Part shown: positions 33,276 through 41,241 of the stretch, piece by piece
Layout: each line of letters opens with the position of its first letter
How positions within the stretch are numbered: position 1 is the first letter of the stretch
Assembly: GCA_034667525.1 (NCBI GenBank)
Contig: JAXDJO010000013.1
Span: 53,324 to 117,323, forward strand
DNA length: 64,000 bases
Reading direction: 5' to 3'
From: DATAPE01 sp034667525
GTDB taxonomy: Bacteria > Actinomycetota > CADDZG01 > WHSQ01
Program-made: the position numbers and the translations under genes
Notes under the pieces: generated by a model
Told to the model about the DNA's origin: nothing
The model's input: only the letters and a program-made list of their open reading frames with translations
Databases searched by the model: none

Positions 33276-34250
33276 TCATAGGTGAAAGGCGGAGCGCATC
33301 GAAGGCGCGCCGGCGGCCGCCCCCAGTCTTTTCAGCCCAAGCATCTCTTCAGTGGTTCTGAGTAACGAGTAATGGTCGAAGGAACCGGCCGAGCGAGTGC
33401 CTGCCGGCACCGAGGGAGCCAGCACCAACATCGGGACATGGTTGGCTGCGGAGCCATCGTCTTCGTCGAAGGTGACGAAGACGGCGGTGTTTCCCGCTCG
33501 GTACTGAACCGAGTCGAGCACCTTTGGAAGGAATGTCGACAGCCAGCCGTCGCCGGTGGAGACCGAGCAGTCGTGCATGTCGTTGCAGAGATTCGGCGTT
33601 ACGAAGGTGAAGGTGCTGGCGAGGTCCGGCTGAGATCCCAGAGGGATGTCCTGACGGAGGCAAGCAGATCTGAGATCGGTGAAGTAGGCAGCGGGATCAT
33701 GCTTGACCGCATATTCACCGGAGCTTGCCTGGTCGCAATTCGAAGGCATGGACTCTTGCAATGAGCTCCAATGCGACCCCAGTTGCGAGAACAGGCTCGG
33801 CGCGGCGAGGGGGTGTGCAGAAGGTGGGTTGTCATCGGTGATGCCCTGGGTGGACCCGGAGGTCATTGCGATGTAATTCGGGAGGCTGGGATGTGCGACC
33901 CCGTGGTAGGCGGTCGCCAGGCCGCACTTTGCAGCCTGGGCATTCTCATAAGGGGCAGCCGCGTTGCCCACGATCTCTGCGTACGACTTGTTCTCCATGA
34001 CGATCCACACCACGTGACGCCAGCGCGGGATCCGAGCCGTAACCCCGCATGGTGAGAGGGCGTCGGGAGAGGTCGGGCCCGAGGATCTCGCCCGCGGTGT
34101 CGCCGGCTTTGTGGTCTGTGGTGTTACAGACGCGACCGGCCGAGGTTCGTTAGCGGGGGGAGAAGCTGATGAGCAGGCAGCCCCCAGGGCCAGAGCGAGT
34201 GCAGCCAGCCACAGCATCGGCATCCGCTCTTTCCTGCGTCCACCCGGCAT
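33276..34250 (-). CDS. Secreted phosphoesterase-family protein (acid phosphatase-like)
   Basis: 324 residues from ATG 34250. A hydrophobic N-terminus MLWLAALALALGAACSS ends in a cysteine, suggesting an atypical lipobox or a plain signal peptide. A Pro/Thr-rich linker is followed by the phosphoesterase domain: HVVWIVMENKSYAEIVG (metal site Glu-Asn), AHPSLPNYIAMTSG (Thr/Ser catalytic region), then TAVFVTFDEDDGSAANHVPMLVLAP with the second metal site. Two extra cysteine pairs are consistent with export. Distant relative of the larger protein at 15982. Convergent with the sigma factor gene. A longer frame to 34373 would overlap the divergent phosphatase gene. Confidence 0.82.
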   Translation of the reverse strand: MPGGRRKERMPMLWLAALALALGAACSSASPPANEPRPVASVTPQTTKPATPRARSSGPTSPDALSPCGVTARIPRWRHVVWIVMENKSYAEIVGNAAAPYENAQAAKCGLATAYHGVAHPSLPNYIAMTSGSTQGITDDNPPSAHPLAAPSLFSQLGSHWSSLQESMPSNCDQASSGEYAVKHDPAAYFTDLRSACLRQDIPLGSQPDLASTFTFVTPNLCNDMHDCSVSTGDGWLSTFLPKVLDSVQYRAGNTAVFVTFDEDDGSAANHVPMLVLAPSVPAGTRSAGSFDHYSLLRTTEEMLGLKRLGAAAGAPSMRSAFHL

Positions 34251-34363
34251 GTAGAGGACCTTCTCATATGCCGATGGGGCTCCACTCATCAACGCACGCG
34301 CGACCGCGATCGTTAAGATCTGCGATCCCACCTCCCCCGACGATCTAAAGGACGGATCCATCC

Positions 34364-35134
34364 ATGCGGGCACCTGATGAAATGGGCGCGGACGGTCGCG
34401 CGGTGTTCTGGGACGGTTGCCTGAACGTGCGTGAGCTCGGGGGATTGCCCACCGACGGCTATCGGCTGACGAGATCGAAAGCGATCCTCCGCGCGGACAG
34501 CATCCACAAATTGACGAAAGACGGATGGGAAGAACTGCTGTCCTACGGCGTCTCGCGCATCATCGATCTGCGCTTTCACAGTGAGCTTGCCCAAGATCCA
34601 CCACGCGATCTGCCTATAGATGTCGTGCATGTGCCGGTGCTCCCCGAACTCGATTCCGATCACTGGCAAGAGATCGACGCGATAAGTGACGCTGCCCAAG
34701 ATGTTGTCGTCGCGACCCGGTCGACCTATCTGGAGTTCCTCGAACGCTTCCGGCCTAGATTCGCCGAGGCCATTCACTCGATAGCCGATGCTCCCGATGG
34801 GACCGTGGTGATCCATTGTGTTGGCGGCAAAGATCGGACCGGGCTGGTCTCGGCTCTCGTGCTCCGAGTGGCTGGAGTGTCTGTCGCCGATGTAGCCACC
34901 GACTACGCCCTGAGCGAGGCCAACCTGCGTGATGAGGCCGCGGAATGGATCGAGATGGCCGAGACCGAAACGGAGCGTCGCATCAGGGAGCGGCGAAGCC
35001 GAACACCGGCCGAAGCGATGGTGGGCGTGCTCGAGGAATTGGAGCGGCGGTACGGCTCGGTGGAGAGCTATCTGCTGGCGGGTGGCGCAACGCACGAGAC
35101 GCTCGAGCGGATCCGTGCACGACTCGGGGGATAA
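34364..35134 (+). CDS. Tyrosine-protein phosphatase (PTP-like, Y_phosphatase3 family)
   Basis: 256 residues. The P-loop HCVGGKDRTG has C152 and R158 (C-x5-R), with the family-specific GGKDRTG form seen in mycobacterial PtpB-like enzymes. NVRELGGLPTDGYRLTRSKAILRADS (about 21-46) is the usual N-terminal element, and VSRIIDLRFHSEL provides the strand with the arginine. It hydrolyses phosphotyrosine or phosphoinositides in relatives; whether it acts inside or is exported is unknown (no signal peptide). AAAGGACGG precedes ATG 34364. Stands alone, divergent from the phosphoesterase. Confidence 0.87.
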   Translation: MRAPDEMGADGRAVFWDGCLNVRELGGLPTDGYRLTRSKAILRADSIHKLTKDGWEELLSYGVSRIIDLRFHSELAQDPPRDLPIDVVHVPVLPELDSDHWQEIDAISDAAQDVVVATRSTYLEFLERFRPRFAEAIHSIADAPDGTVVIHCVGGKDRTGLVSALVLRVAGVSVADVATDYALSEANLRDEAAEWIEMAETETERRIRERRSRTPAEAMVGVLEELERRYGSVESYLLAGGATHETLERIRARLGG

Positions 35135-35307
35135 ATGCGGCAGGCCCGGCCGTAGCCACCCGGCTATATCCCAGTTCTGCACGGCGCGATCGGCCTCGAT
35201 GCCTGCCTGGGCCCAGGTTGCCTTGGGGAAGGGGGGCGGTGCGGGGCTCCGCATGGCCGATGATGGAGGGCGTTGGGCGGAGAAAGACCTAGCTGCGGGG
35301 AGGGCGA

Positions 35308-36237
35308 GTGAAGCTCGAGGGGATCCATCACGTCACTGCGATAACGGGAGATGCTCCGCAGAACGTGGAGTTCTACGCTGGTCTCCTGGGTCTGCGTCTC
35401 GTAAAGAAAACCGTCAATCAAGACGATCCCACCGTCTATCACCTCTTCTACGCAGACAAGCGCGGCAGCGCTGGATCCGACATCACCTTCTTCGAATATC
35501 CCGGGTCACCGCGGGGACGGGCGGGAAATGGGATGGTTCACCGCGTCGCGTTCCGGGTCCCCTCCGCAGATGCCGTGGAGTTTTGGCAGCGTCGCCTGCA
35601 GCATGCAGGTATCGAATCCAGCCCGACGGAAGGCGGATTGTTGTTCTCGGACAGGGAAGGGCTCGACCTCGAGCTCGTGATCGACCATTCGGGGAACGAC
35701 CCTCTCCAGCCAGAGCATCCGGAGATACCAGAAGCCTGCGCGATCTCAGGCTTCGATGGGGTGCGCGCCTATAGCAGCTCCCCGGAGCAGAGCGCTTCCT
35801 TCCTGGAGGGTGGTCTCGGTTTCAAGGTCGAAAGTGACGCCTCGTGGCTTGCTCGTGGCGAGCGGCGCCAAGGGTTCTATCGATTCGACGAGGCTCCCTC
35901 CGCGCGTCCGCAGAGTGGAGCAGGAACGGTGCATCACGTCGCGTGGGCTTCCGAGATGGACGACCATGAGGCATGGCGCGAACGGGTCAGCGCGGCAGGT
36001 GCCTCCCCCACTCCGATCATCGACCGGTACTACTTCCGGTCGATCTACTTCCGGGAGCCGTCGGGCGTTCTGTTCGAGATCGCAACCCTCGGTCCGGGTT
36101 TCACCGCCGACGAAGATCTCGAAACGCTCGGTATGCGGCTTTCTCTGCCACCGGATTACGAATACCTGCGCGACAAGCTGGGGGACATCCTGACGCCCCT
36201 TCCGGATCCGTCGGCGCGCCTCCGGGCATCCTCCTGA
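35308..36237 (+). CDS. VOC-family ring-cleaving dioxygenase (MhqO/MhqA-like)
   Basis: 309 residues built of two vicinal-oxygen-chelate modules. The first begins EGIHHVTAITGDAPQNVEFYAGLLGLRLVKKTVN, where the histidine in IHHVTA is a predicted metal ligand. The second contains VHHVAWASEMDDHEAWRERV with its histidine and SIYFREPSGVLFEIAT with the final glutamate. This pattern fits glyoxalase-related extradiol or hydroquinone-type dioxygenases. GTG 35308 has GGGGAGGG upstream. Likely detoxifies quinone or aromatic compounds. No neighbouring catabolic genes; substrate uncertain. Nothing else is seen in 35135-35307. Confidence 0.85.
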   Translation: MKLEGIHHVTAITGDAPQNVEFYAGLLGLRLVKKTVNQDDPTVYHLFYADKRGSAGSDITFFEYPGSPRGRAGNGMVHRVAFRVPSADAVEFWQRRLQHAGIESSPTEGGLLFSDREGLDLELVIDHSGNDPLQPEHPEIPEACAISGFDGVRAYSSSPEQSASFLEGGLGFKVESDASWLARGERRQGFYRFDEAPSARPQSGAGTVHHVAWASEMDDHEAWRERVSAAGASPTPIIDRYYFRSIYFREPSGVLFEIATLGPGFTADEDLETLGMRLSLPPDYEYLRDKLGDILTPLPDPSARLRASS

Positions 36238-36368
36238 AGGTCACCGCGGGCGGATCGTTCTCTCGCTCGAGCGTCCGTGTGCGAGCGGTAGGGGAGACCG
36301 TGCTGCGTTGTCGGATGCGGCTCGCACCAGGGGTGAGAAGGCTTGAGGGCCGGCCCGTCAGACCCTAG

Positions 36369-37778
36369 ATGAGAGTGGTCACCGACTGGCTCCTTGGGCT
36401 GCACGGCTGGTTCGTCATCGCAGCGGTCTTTGCGCTGCCGGCTCTCGAATCGTCGGCCTTCGTAGGGTTCCTCTTTCCTGGAGAGATAGCAGTCCTGCTT
36501 GGCGGCGTCCTTGCTTATGAGCACCGCGCTCCTCTGATCTGGGTCATCGTTGCTGCCGTCTCGGGAGCCGTCGTCGGCGACAGCATCGGATACCTGGTCG
36601 GCAGGAAGTGGGGTCGAAAGATCCTGAACGGCACCGTAGGGCGCTTTGTCAAGGACGAGCACCTCGACAAGGCGGAGGGATACGTGGGCCGTAAGGGCGG
36701 CAAGGCGGTTTTCCTGGGCAGGTTCACCACTGCATTGCGGGTTCTCGTTCCCGGCCTTGCGGGTATGTCAGGGATGCACTATCCAACCTTTGCCGCTTAT
36801 AACGTTGCTGGGGGAACGATCTGGGCGACCGGCTTGGTACTGGCCGGTTTTGCAGCGGGCAGGGGATGGCGTGCAGTCGAACATGTGGCGGGCCGCGCCA
36901 GCCTGCTGTTGCTCTTTGCGTTCGTGCTTGCAGCGGCGGTTGTCCTTTGCATCAGATGGCTGAAGAACCACGCCGAGCAAACGAGAGCTTTCATCGCCAG
37001 ACAATTCGAGCGCGAATGGATAAAGGGTCTGCGGGAGCAATACGACACCCAACTGCGCTTCTTGACGCGCCGCTTCCATCCTGGCGGAGCGCTTGGCCTC
37101 GCACTCACCATCGAGATCCTGTTTATCGGCGTAACGGGATGGGCGTTAGGCATCGTCGTTCAGGACGTCCTGGCTCACGATGACCTTGTGTTGGTCGATG
37201 CGCCCGTAGAGCGTTTCTTCGTCGCCCATCGGGAACCATGGCTCACGACCGTCGTGAGGGCGACCACGACCCTCGGCAGTGCCAAGGTGCTGGTGCCGCT
37301 GGCGCTGATCATCGGGGCGATCTGGTGGCTCCGCGCGCATACTTTGCGTCCAGGGATCGTGTTGCTGGCCGCATACGCGGGCGCAGCTGGACTGTCGGAC
37401 GGCGTCAAGGCCGTCGTCGATCGTCCCCGGCCCCCGGTGCAGCAGATGATCGGCTATTTCGGGGGATCTGCATTCCCATCCGGGCACGCAGCTCAAGCCG
37501 TCGCGGTATACGGGATCCTTGCGGCGCTGATCGCCGGCTCTGAGGCGACTTGGACGCAAAAGGTGGTGGCGTGGTCGGTTGCCTTCATCCTCGCAGGAAT
37601 CGTCGGCGTGTCTCGCCTCTATCTCGGCGCCCATTGGCTCACCGACGTGCTCGCCGGCTGGGCGTTGGGGGGACTGTGGCTGCTGGCGTTGGCGACCGCG
37701 CTGGCCACCCGCGACCGCCTCAGACGCTCGTCAGGTCAGGGCATCGTTGCGGTGCGGCCGAGCTCGATCCCACCGTAA
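36369..37778 (+). CDS. DedA-family and PAP2 phosphatase fusion membrane protein
   Basis: 469 residues with two membrane domains. Residues ~10-200 are DedA/SNARE-associated type: ESSAFVGFLFPGEIAVLLGG, GDSIGYLVGRKWG, and FLGRFTTALRVLVPGLAG. Residues ~250-455 are PAP2 type: KAVVDRPRPPVQ, then FPSGHAAQAVAVYG and SRLYLGAHWLTDVLAG, the three motifs (K-x6-RP, PSGH, SR-x5-H-x3-D) of lipid phosphatases. DedA proteins act in lipid transport; PAP2 enzymes dephosphorylate undecaprenyl or phosphatidyl phosphates. The fusion suggests recycling of lipid carriers with flipping, an inference. A hairpin at 37837-37851 follows. Confidence 0.88.
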   Translation: MRVVTDWLLGLHGWFVIAAVFALPALESSAFVGFLFPGEIAVLLGGVLAYEHRAPLIWVIVAAVSGAVVGDSIGYLVGRKWGRKILNGTVGRFVKDEHLDKAEGYVGRKGGKAVFLGRFTTALRVLVPGLAGMSGMHYPTFAAYNVAGGTIWATGLVLAGFAAGRGWRAVEHVAGRASLLLLFAFVLAAAVVLCIRWLKNHAEQTRAFIARQFEREWIKGLREQYDTQLRFLTRRFHPGGALGLALTIEILFIGVTGWALGIVVQDVLAHDDLVLVDAPVERFFVAHREPWLTTVVRATTTLGSAKVLVPLALIIGAIWWLRAHTLRPGIVLLAAYAGAAGLSDGVKAVVDRPRPPVQQMIGYFGGSAFPSGHAAQAVAVYGILAALIAGSEATWTQKVVAWSVAFILAGIVGVSRLYLGAHWLTDVLAGWALGGLWLLALATALATRDRLRRSSGQGIVAVRPSSIPP

Positions 37779-37836
37779 GGATGTCGACGGCGACACTCTG
37801 GGGAGATCACGGGCAAGTTTCCCCACCTGCGTGGTC

Positions 37837-37851
37837 CGATCCTCGGGATCG
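37837..37851. terminator. Hairpin between convergent genes
   Basis: CGATCC (37837-37842) and GGATCG (37846-37851) make a perfect 6-bp stem with a 3-nt loop, between the DedA-PAP2 gene (+) ending at 37778 and the YbgA-like gene (-) ending at 37854. There is no clear T-run, so confidence is modest. Confidence 0.35.
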
Positions 37852-37853
37852 AC

Positions 37854-38811
37854 TCACACGTGGTTGCGAAGCATCAGCTCCTTGGGGTGGGGCTCCAGGT
37901 AGGTCTGACCACCCAGATACCCCACGTCGAGGAGACGGACGTGGTGACTCAGCAGGGTTACGGGCACGACCAGGGGAAGGAGCTCGTTGTGGTAATCGTT
38001 GATCGCTTCGACCATCAGTGAGCGCGCGTCGGCCGTCAAGAGCTTCTTGAAATGCCCGAGCGCGTGCTCCAGCACGTTCGTGTGCTTGGCCCGAGTGGCC
38101 TTGGCTTCCAGGGCACCCATGAACTTCAGCGTGTAGGCATCCTGCAAGTCGCCGCGAGGTAGCGAACCAGCCTGTCCGACGAGCCGCCCCATCTCGCGGT
38201 GGAGCACCGGCGAATGGGCCAGCAGCTGGAGCTTATGGGCGGTGTGGAAGGCGACCAGGTCCTGAGGAGTCCACCGGGAGGCAAACAGATCCTTGAGCCG
38301 CCGGAACGCGAAGACTCGCTCGACGAAATTTTCCCGCAATACGGGGTCCGAGAGACGGCCCTCCTCTTCAACGGGCAACCACGGCCATGTGGAGGTGACG
38401 GCGTGGGCGAACAATCCGCGCCCGGTCGGGTCGGGCATGCCGACGTCGTTGTAGACGCGAACGCGATAAAGACCGCAGCTGGGAGAGCCCTTCTTAAAGA
38501 TGTAGCCGCAGAGATCCTCGCGCTCGAGCTGGGCGATCCGTCTAGCGGAGAACTCCTGCATGTCCTCGGTGATATCGGAGCGCGTTTTGGGCGCGACCAT
38601 TCGGACGCCCCTTTTCGATGCCTCGAGACGCAGGTTGTCCCGGGGAGTTGGAAGTCCGACCTCGACCTCGGGACAGACGGGCACCCACTGCACGAACCTT
38701 CCGAAGGTTTCCGTCAGGAAGGCGTTCCGTTTGTGGCCGCCGTCGTAGCGCACTTCTTGGCCGAGGAGGCAGCTCGAGATCCCGATCGCGAGCGGACTGT
38801 CCGAGCTCCAC
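37854..38811 (-). CDS. YbgA-like DUF523/DUF1722 protein, with apparent one-base frameshift near the N-terminus
   Basis: The main frame (37854-38753) encodes 299 residues: the rest of DUF523 (VRYDGGHKRNAF, PVCPEVEVGLPTPR, FKKGSPSCGLYRVR) and the DUF1722 domain (AHKLQLLAHSP, NVLEHALGHFKK, INDYHNELLPLVVP). DUF523 should begin GISSCLLG, and that sequence is encoded just upstream in the same frame but without any ATG, GTG or TTG. Removing one base near 38787 joins it to GTG 38811 (MELGQSAR-IGISSCLLGQEVRY), giving about 318 residues. In E. coli ybgA lies next to the photolyase gene phrB. The cause could be a sequencing error or a real mutation. Confidence 0.75.
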
Positions 38812-38847
38812 GGTCTGGAAAGTCCGCCGTGAGCACGGACCTGTCCG

Positions 38848-39204
38848 CTAGGTGCTGTCGTGATCCGTCGATCGGAAACGCTGATGCTCTTTCCGGTTCC
38901 TGTCCGAGGATGTACCCGTCGCCCGTGCCGACGGCTGACGCTTCGGGCGTGATCTATGAGACCTTAAGGCCCCACCTCGCGCGGTCGAGCGCACGATCTC
39001 GTCGGCGATATTCACGACTTTGATGTTGGCGCGTTGGGACGCCTCCACGAGCATGCGAAAAGCCTCGTCGGCTGAACATCCCTCGCGCTCCATAAGGATT
39101 CCCTTCGCCTGACCTATCAGATCCCGGTTCTCCACCGCGCGCACCAGATGCAGGCAGTTCGGGCATAGTTCGTCGGGGTCATCGATCCCGATCCGGACGG
39201 CCAT
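38848..39204 (-). CDS. Short ANTAR-domain RNA-binding regulator
   Basis: 118 residues. The ANTAR domain spans about residues 21-72: RAVENRDLIGQAKGILMERE, then CSADEAFRMLVEASQRANIK. ANTAR domains bind paired hairpins in nascent mRNA and relieve termination. No GAF, receiver or PAS sensor is present in this protein, and the C-terminal ~45 residues are basic and disordered (PKRQPSARATG). Two cysteines near the N-terminus (LCPNCLHL) may bind metal or sense redox. The start is a confident ATG at 39204. It ends 36 bp before the YbgA-like gene begins. Confidence 0.85.
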   Translation of the reverse strand: MAVRIGIDDPDELCPNCLHLVRAVENRDLIGQAKGILMEREGCSADEAFRMLVEASQRANIKVVNIADEIVRSTARGGALRSHRSRPKRQPSARATGTSSDRNRKEHQRFRSTDHDST

Positions 39205-39326
39205 GATCCCTCCCTATCTCTTGGGAAACTCCATCTCGCAGGCCGAGACGCTACCGCGTCTGACCCCATACCTGCCGAACCCCCAGGAAATAGGACATGC
39301 TCGCCTATCCCGGGCGCCGGGGACCC

Positions 39327-40169
39327 TCAGGGCGAATAGCTACGCCTCAGAAGCAGGTCAAAGACGCGGTCGGGCAGAAGCCGCCGGGCCAGCATCAAGA
39401 TCCGGGCGCCCATCGTCACGGGATAACGAGTCTTGGGCCGTGGGGAAGCCAGCGCCGTCTCGATCACCCGTGCTACTGCGGCAGGGCTCGCCGCACCGCC
39501 ACGCCTGCGCTGCTTATAGGCGCCGGTGATCGTCACCATCACCCTCTGGTTGAACATCCCATAGGGGCTGTCGTCGATGTCGGTTTCGGACACGGTTTCA
39601 ACGGCGGTATCGCCGAACGCAGTCCCGATGATCCCTGGTTCGATCACGATGACATCGATGCCGAAGGGCCCTAGCTCGAAACGAAGAGCGTCACTCAGCG
39701 CTTCAACCGCGTGCTTGCTGGCGTGGTAGAACGCGCCTCCAGGCAGGGTGAGTTTCCCGCCCATTGAGCTGACGTTCACACTCTTGCCCCAGCCCTGTTT
39801 GCGCATGCCCGGCAGAACAAGTTGCGTCAACCTCACCAGTCCGAAGAAGTTCGTTTCGAACTGGGCGCGGATGTCTTCGAATGGGGTCGTCTCGACGGCT
39901 CCATGCAATCCGAAGCCGGCGTTGTTCACGAGCACTCCAACTGCCCCCTCGGCGTCTTCGATCGCAGCCACTGCGGCAGTCATCGAATCGAGATCGGTGA
40001 CGTCCAGCGTCAGCAGCTTGCAGCCCCTCGATCGAAGGTTCTCGATCGAGGCGATGTCGCGCGCGCTCGCGTAAACGGTCCACCCTTCACGCGCCAGCCT
40101 TTCGACGGTTGCTCGTCCGATGCCGGAAGAGCAACCCGTTATCAGAACTGCTCTGGAAAGCGGCCTCAT
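39327..40169 (-). CDS. SDR-family oxidoreductase
   Basis: 280 residues. NAD(P)-binding motif TGCSSGIG (about 11-18), NNAGFG near 87, and the catalytic residues S in VNVSSMGG with YHASKHA around 153-160. SARDIAS after the second strand suggests NADP. The TGCSSGIG form and the C-terminal extension (VMVTITGAYKQRR) match the classical SDRs related to retinol or 17-beta-hydroxysteroid dehydrogenases. Substrate unknown. It lies 39 bp downstream of the amidase-type gene on the same strand. Confidence 0.88.
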   Translation of the reverse strand: MRPLSRAVLITGCSSGIGRATVERLAREGWTVYASARDIASIENLRSRGCKLLTLDVTDLDSMTAAVAAIEDAEGAVGVLVNNAGFGLHGAVETTPFEDIRAQFETNFFGLVRLTQLVLPGMRKQGWGKSVNVSSMGGKLTLPGGAFYHASKHAVEALSDALRFELGPFGIDVIVIEPGIIGTAFGDTAVETVSETDIDDSPYGMFNQRVMVTITGAYKQRRRGGAASPAAVARVIETALASPRPKTRYPVTMGARILMLARRLLPDRVFDLLLRRSYSP

Positions 40170-40208
40170 CCTCCAGACCCTACGGGGGCACCCGGCACGC
40201 CCGGTCCG

Positions 40209-41231
40209 CTATGCCTTGTGGGAGCGGTAGCGCGCGCCTGCCTCCTTCAGCTTCGCGTGGGTGTGATCCATGAACCCACCCGTTCCGAGATAGCGCTTGG
40301 CGATCTTGCAGACGAATGTGTAGTTCGGATCGCAGACGTTGGCGGCGGGGCTTTCCGCAGCTTGCGTCACCAACTGCAGGGCGTCGAGCTTGTCGATCCC
40401 AAGCTCTTCCGCGAGCCAGGAGACCATCTCCGTGTGTGCGATCCGGAAAGCATCCTCGAGGGGCCGCGCCGAGCCGGTCGTCATGATGTATGCATCGTTC
40501 TCGAGGCGCGGCCACGGACACGGTTTTCCCTTGAGAAGATCGACCACCAGCACGGTATTCATCGCAGCTTCCACCGCCACCCCGCAGGTCTCGCCCTCAC
40601 CCTGGCGTGCGTGGCCGTCTCCGATCGAGAAGAGAGCCCCCTCCACGTTGACGCCGATGAAGCACGTGGTGTCGGCGCGCATCTCGGGGGTGTCCATGTT
40701 CCCCCCGTGCATATCGGGTACCAACGATGATCTGGCTTCGAACGATGCGGGGGCGACGCCCACCGTGCCGTGCATCGGGTCGAGTGGAAGTTGGAAGGAG
40801 CGGCTTCCATCGAGCGCATTGAAGGTCACCGTGCCGGCCCCCGCGTTCAGATCGTAGATCCATACCCGTTCGGGAAGGGGCTCTTGAAGAGTGGCCGTCG
40901 TGTGCGTCGACGTAAGAGCACCGAAAAGCGGCACCGTCGTTGATGCAGCCCAATCCCTGGCCGGCTCGATGGAGACGAAGTGCAGGGCAAGGGTGTCGCC
41001 CGGCTCGGCTCCCTCTACATAGAACGGGCCGGTCTGAGGGTTTACGAAGGGGAAGTCGATCACTTTGCTGACGAAGTCTTCGGGCCCGCGCACCTTTCCA
41101 CCGAAGGCGTCTTCGGTCCAGAGCTCCATGACGGTGCCGGGTGACACGCTCGATACCGGAGCAACCCCACCAAAGGTCCACGCGAACTCCTCCGGCTCGG
41201 GCTTGTAGCTGACGATGTTCGGATCGGTCAT
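40209..41231 (-). CDS. Acetamidase/formamidase-family amidohydrolase
   Basis: 340 residues of the FmdA/AmdA family. The core motifs are visible: DPMHGTVGVAP, VPDMHGGNMDTPEMRADTT with paired His/Asp, and VGVNVEGALFSIGDGHARQGEGE, where DGH A-x-GEGE carries the metal-binding residues. GDTLALHFVSIEPARDW is the N-terminal barrel motif. It hydrolyses formamide or a short amide to ammonia and the acid. It is 10 bp after the APC permease gene on the same strand, which suggests an amide or amine uptake-and-use unit, possibly for nitrogen scavenging (inference). Confidence 0.89.
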   Translation of the reverse strand: MTDPNIVSYKPEPEEFAWTFGGVAPVSSVSPGTVMELWTEDAFGGKVRGPEDFVSKVIDFPFVNPQTGPFYVEGAEPGDTLALHFVSIEPARDWAASTTVPLFGALTSTHTTATLQEPLPERVWIYDLNAGAGTVTFNALDGSRSFQLPLDPMHGTVGVAPASFEARSSLVPDMHGGNMDTPEMRADTTCFIGVNVEGALFSIGDGHARQGEGETCGVAVEAAMNTVLVVDLLKGKPCPWPRLENDAYIMTTGSARPLEDAFRIAHTEMVSWLAEELGIDKLDALQLVTQAAESPAANVCDPNYTFVCKIAKRYLGTGGFMDHTHAKLKEAGARYRSHKA

Positions 41232-41241
41232 CGTGAGATCC

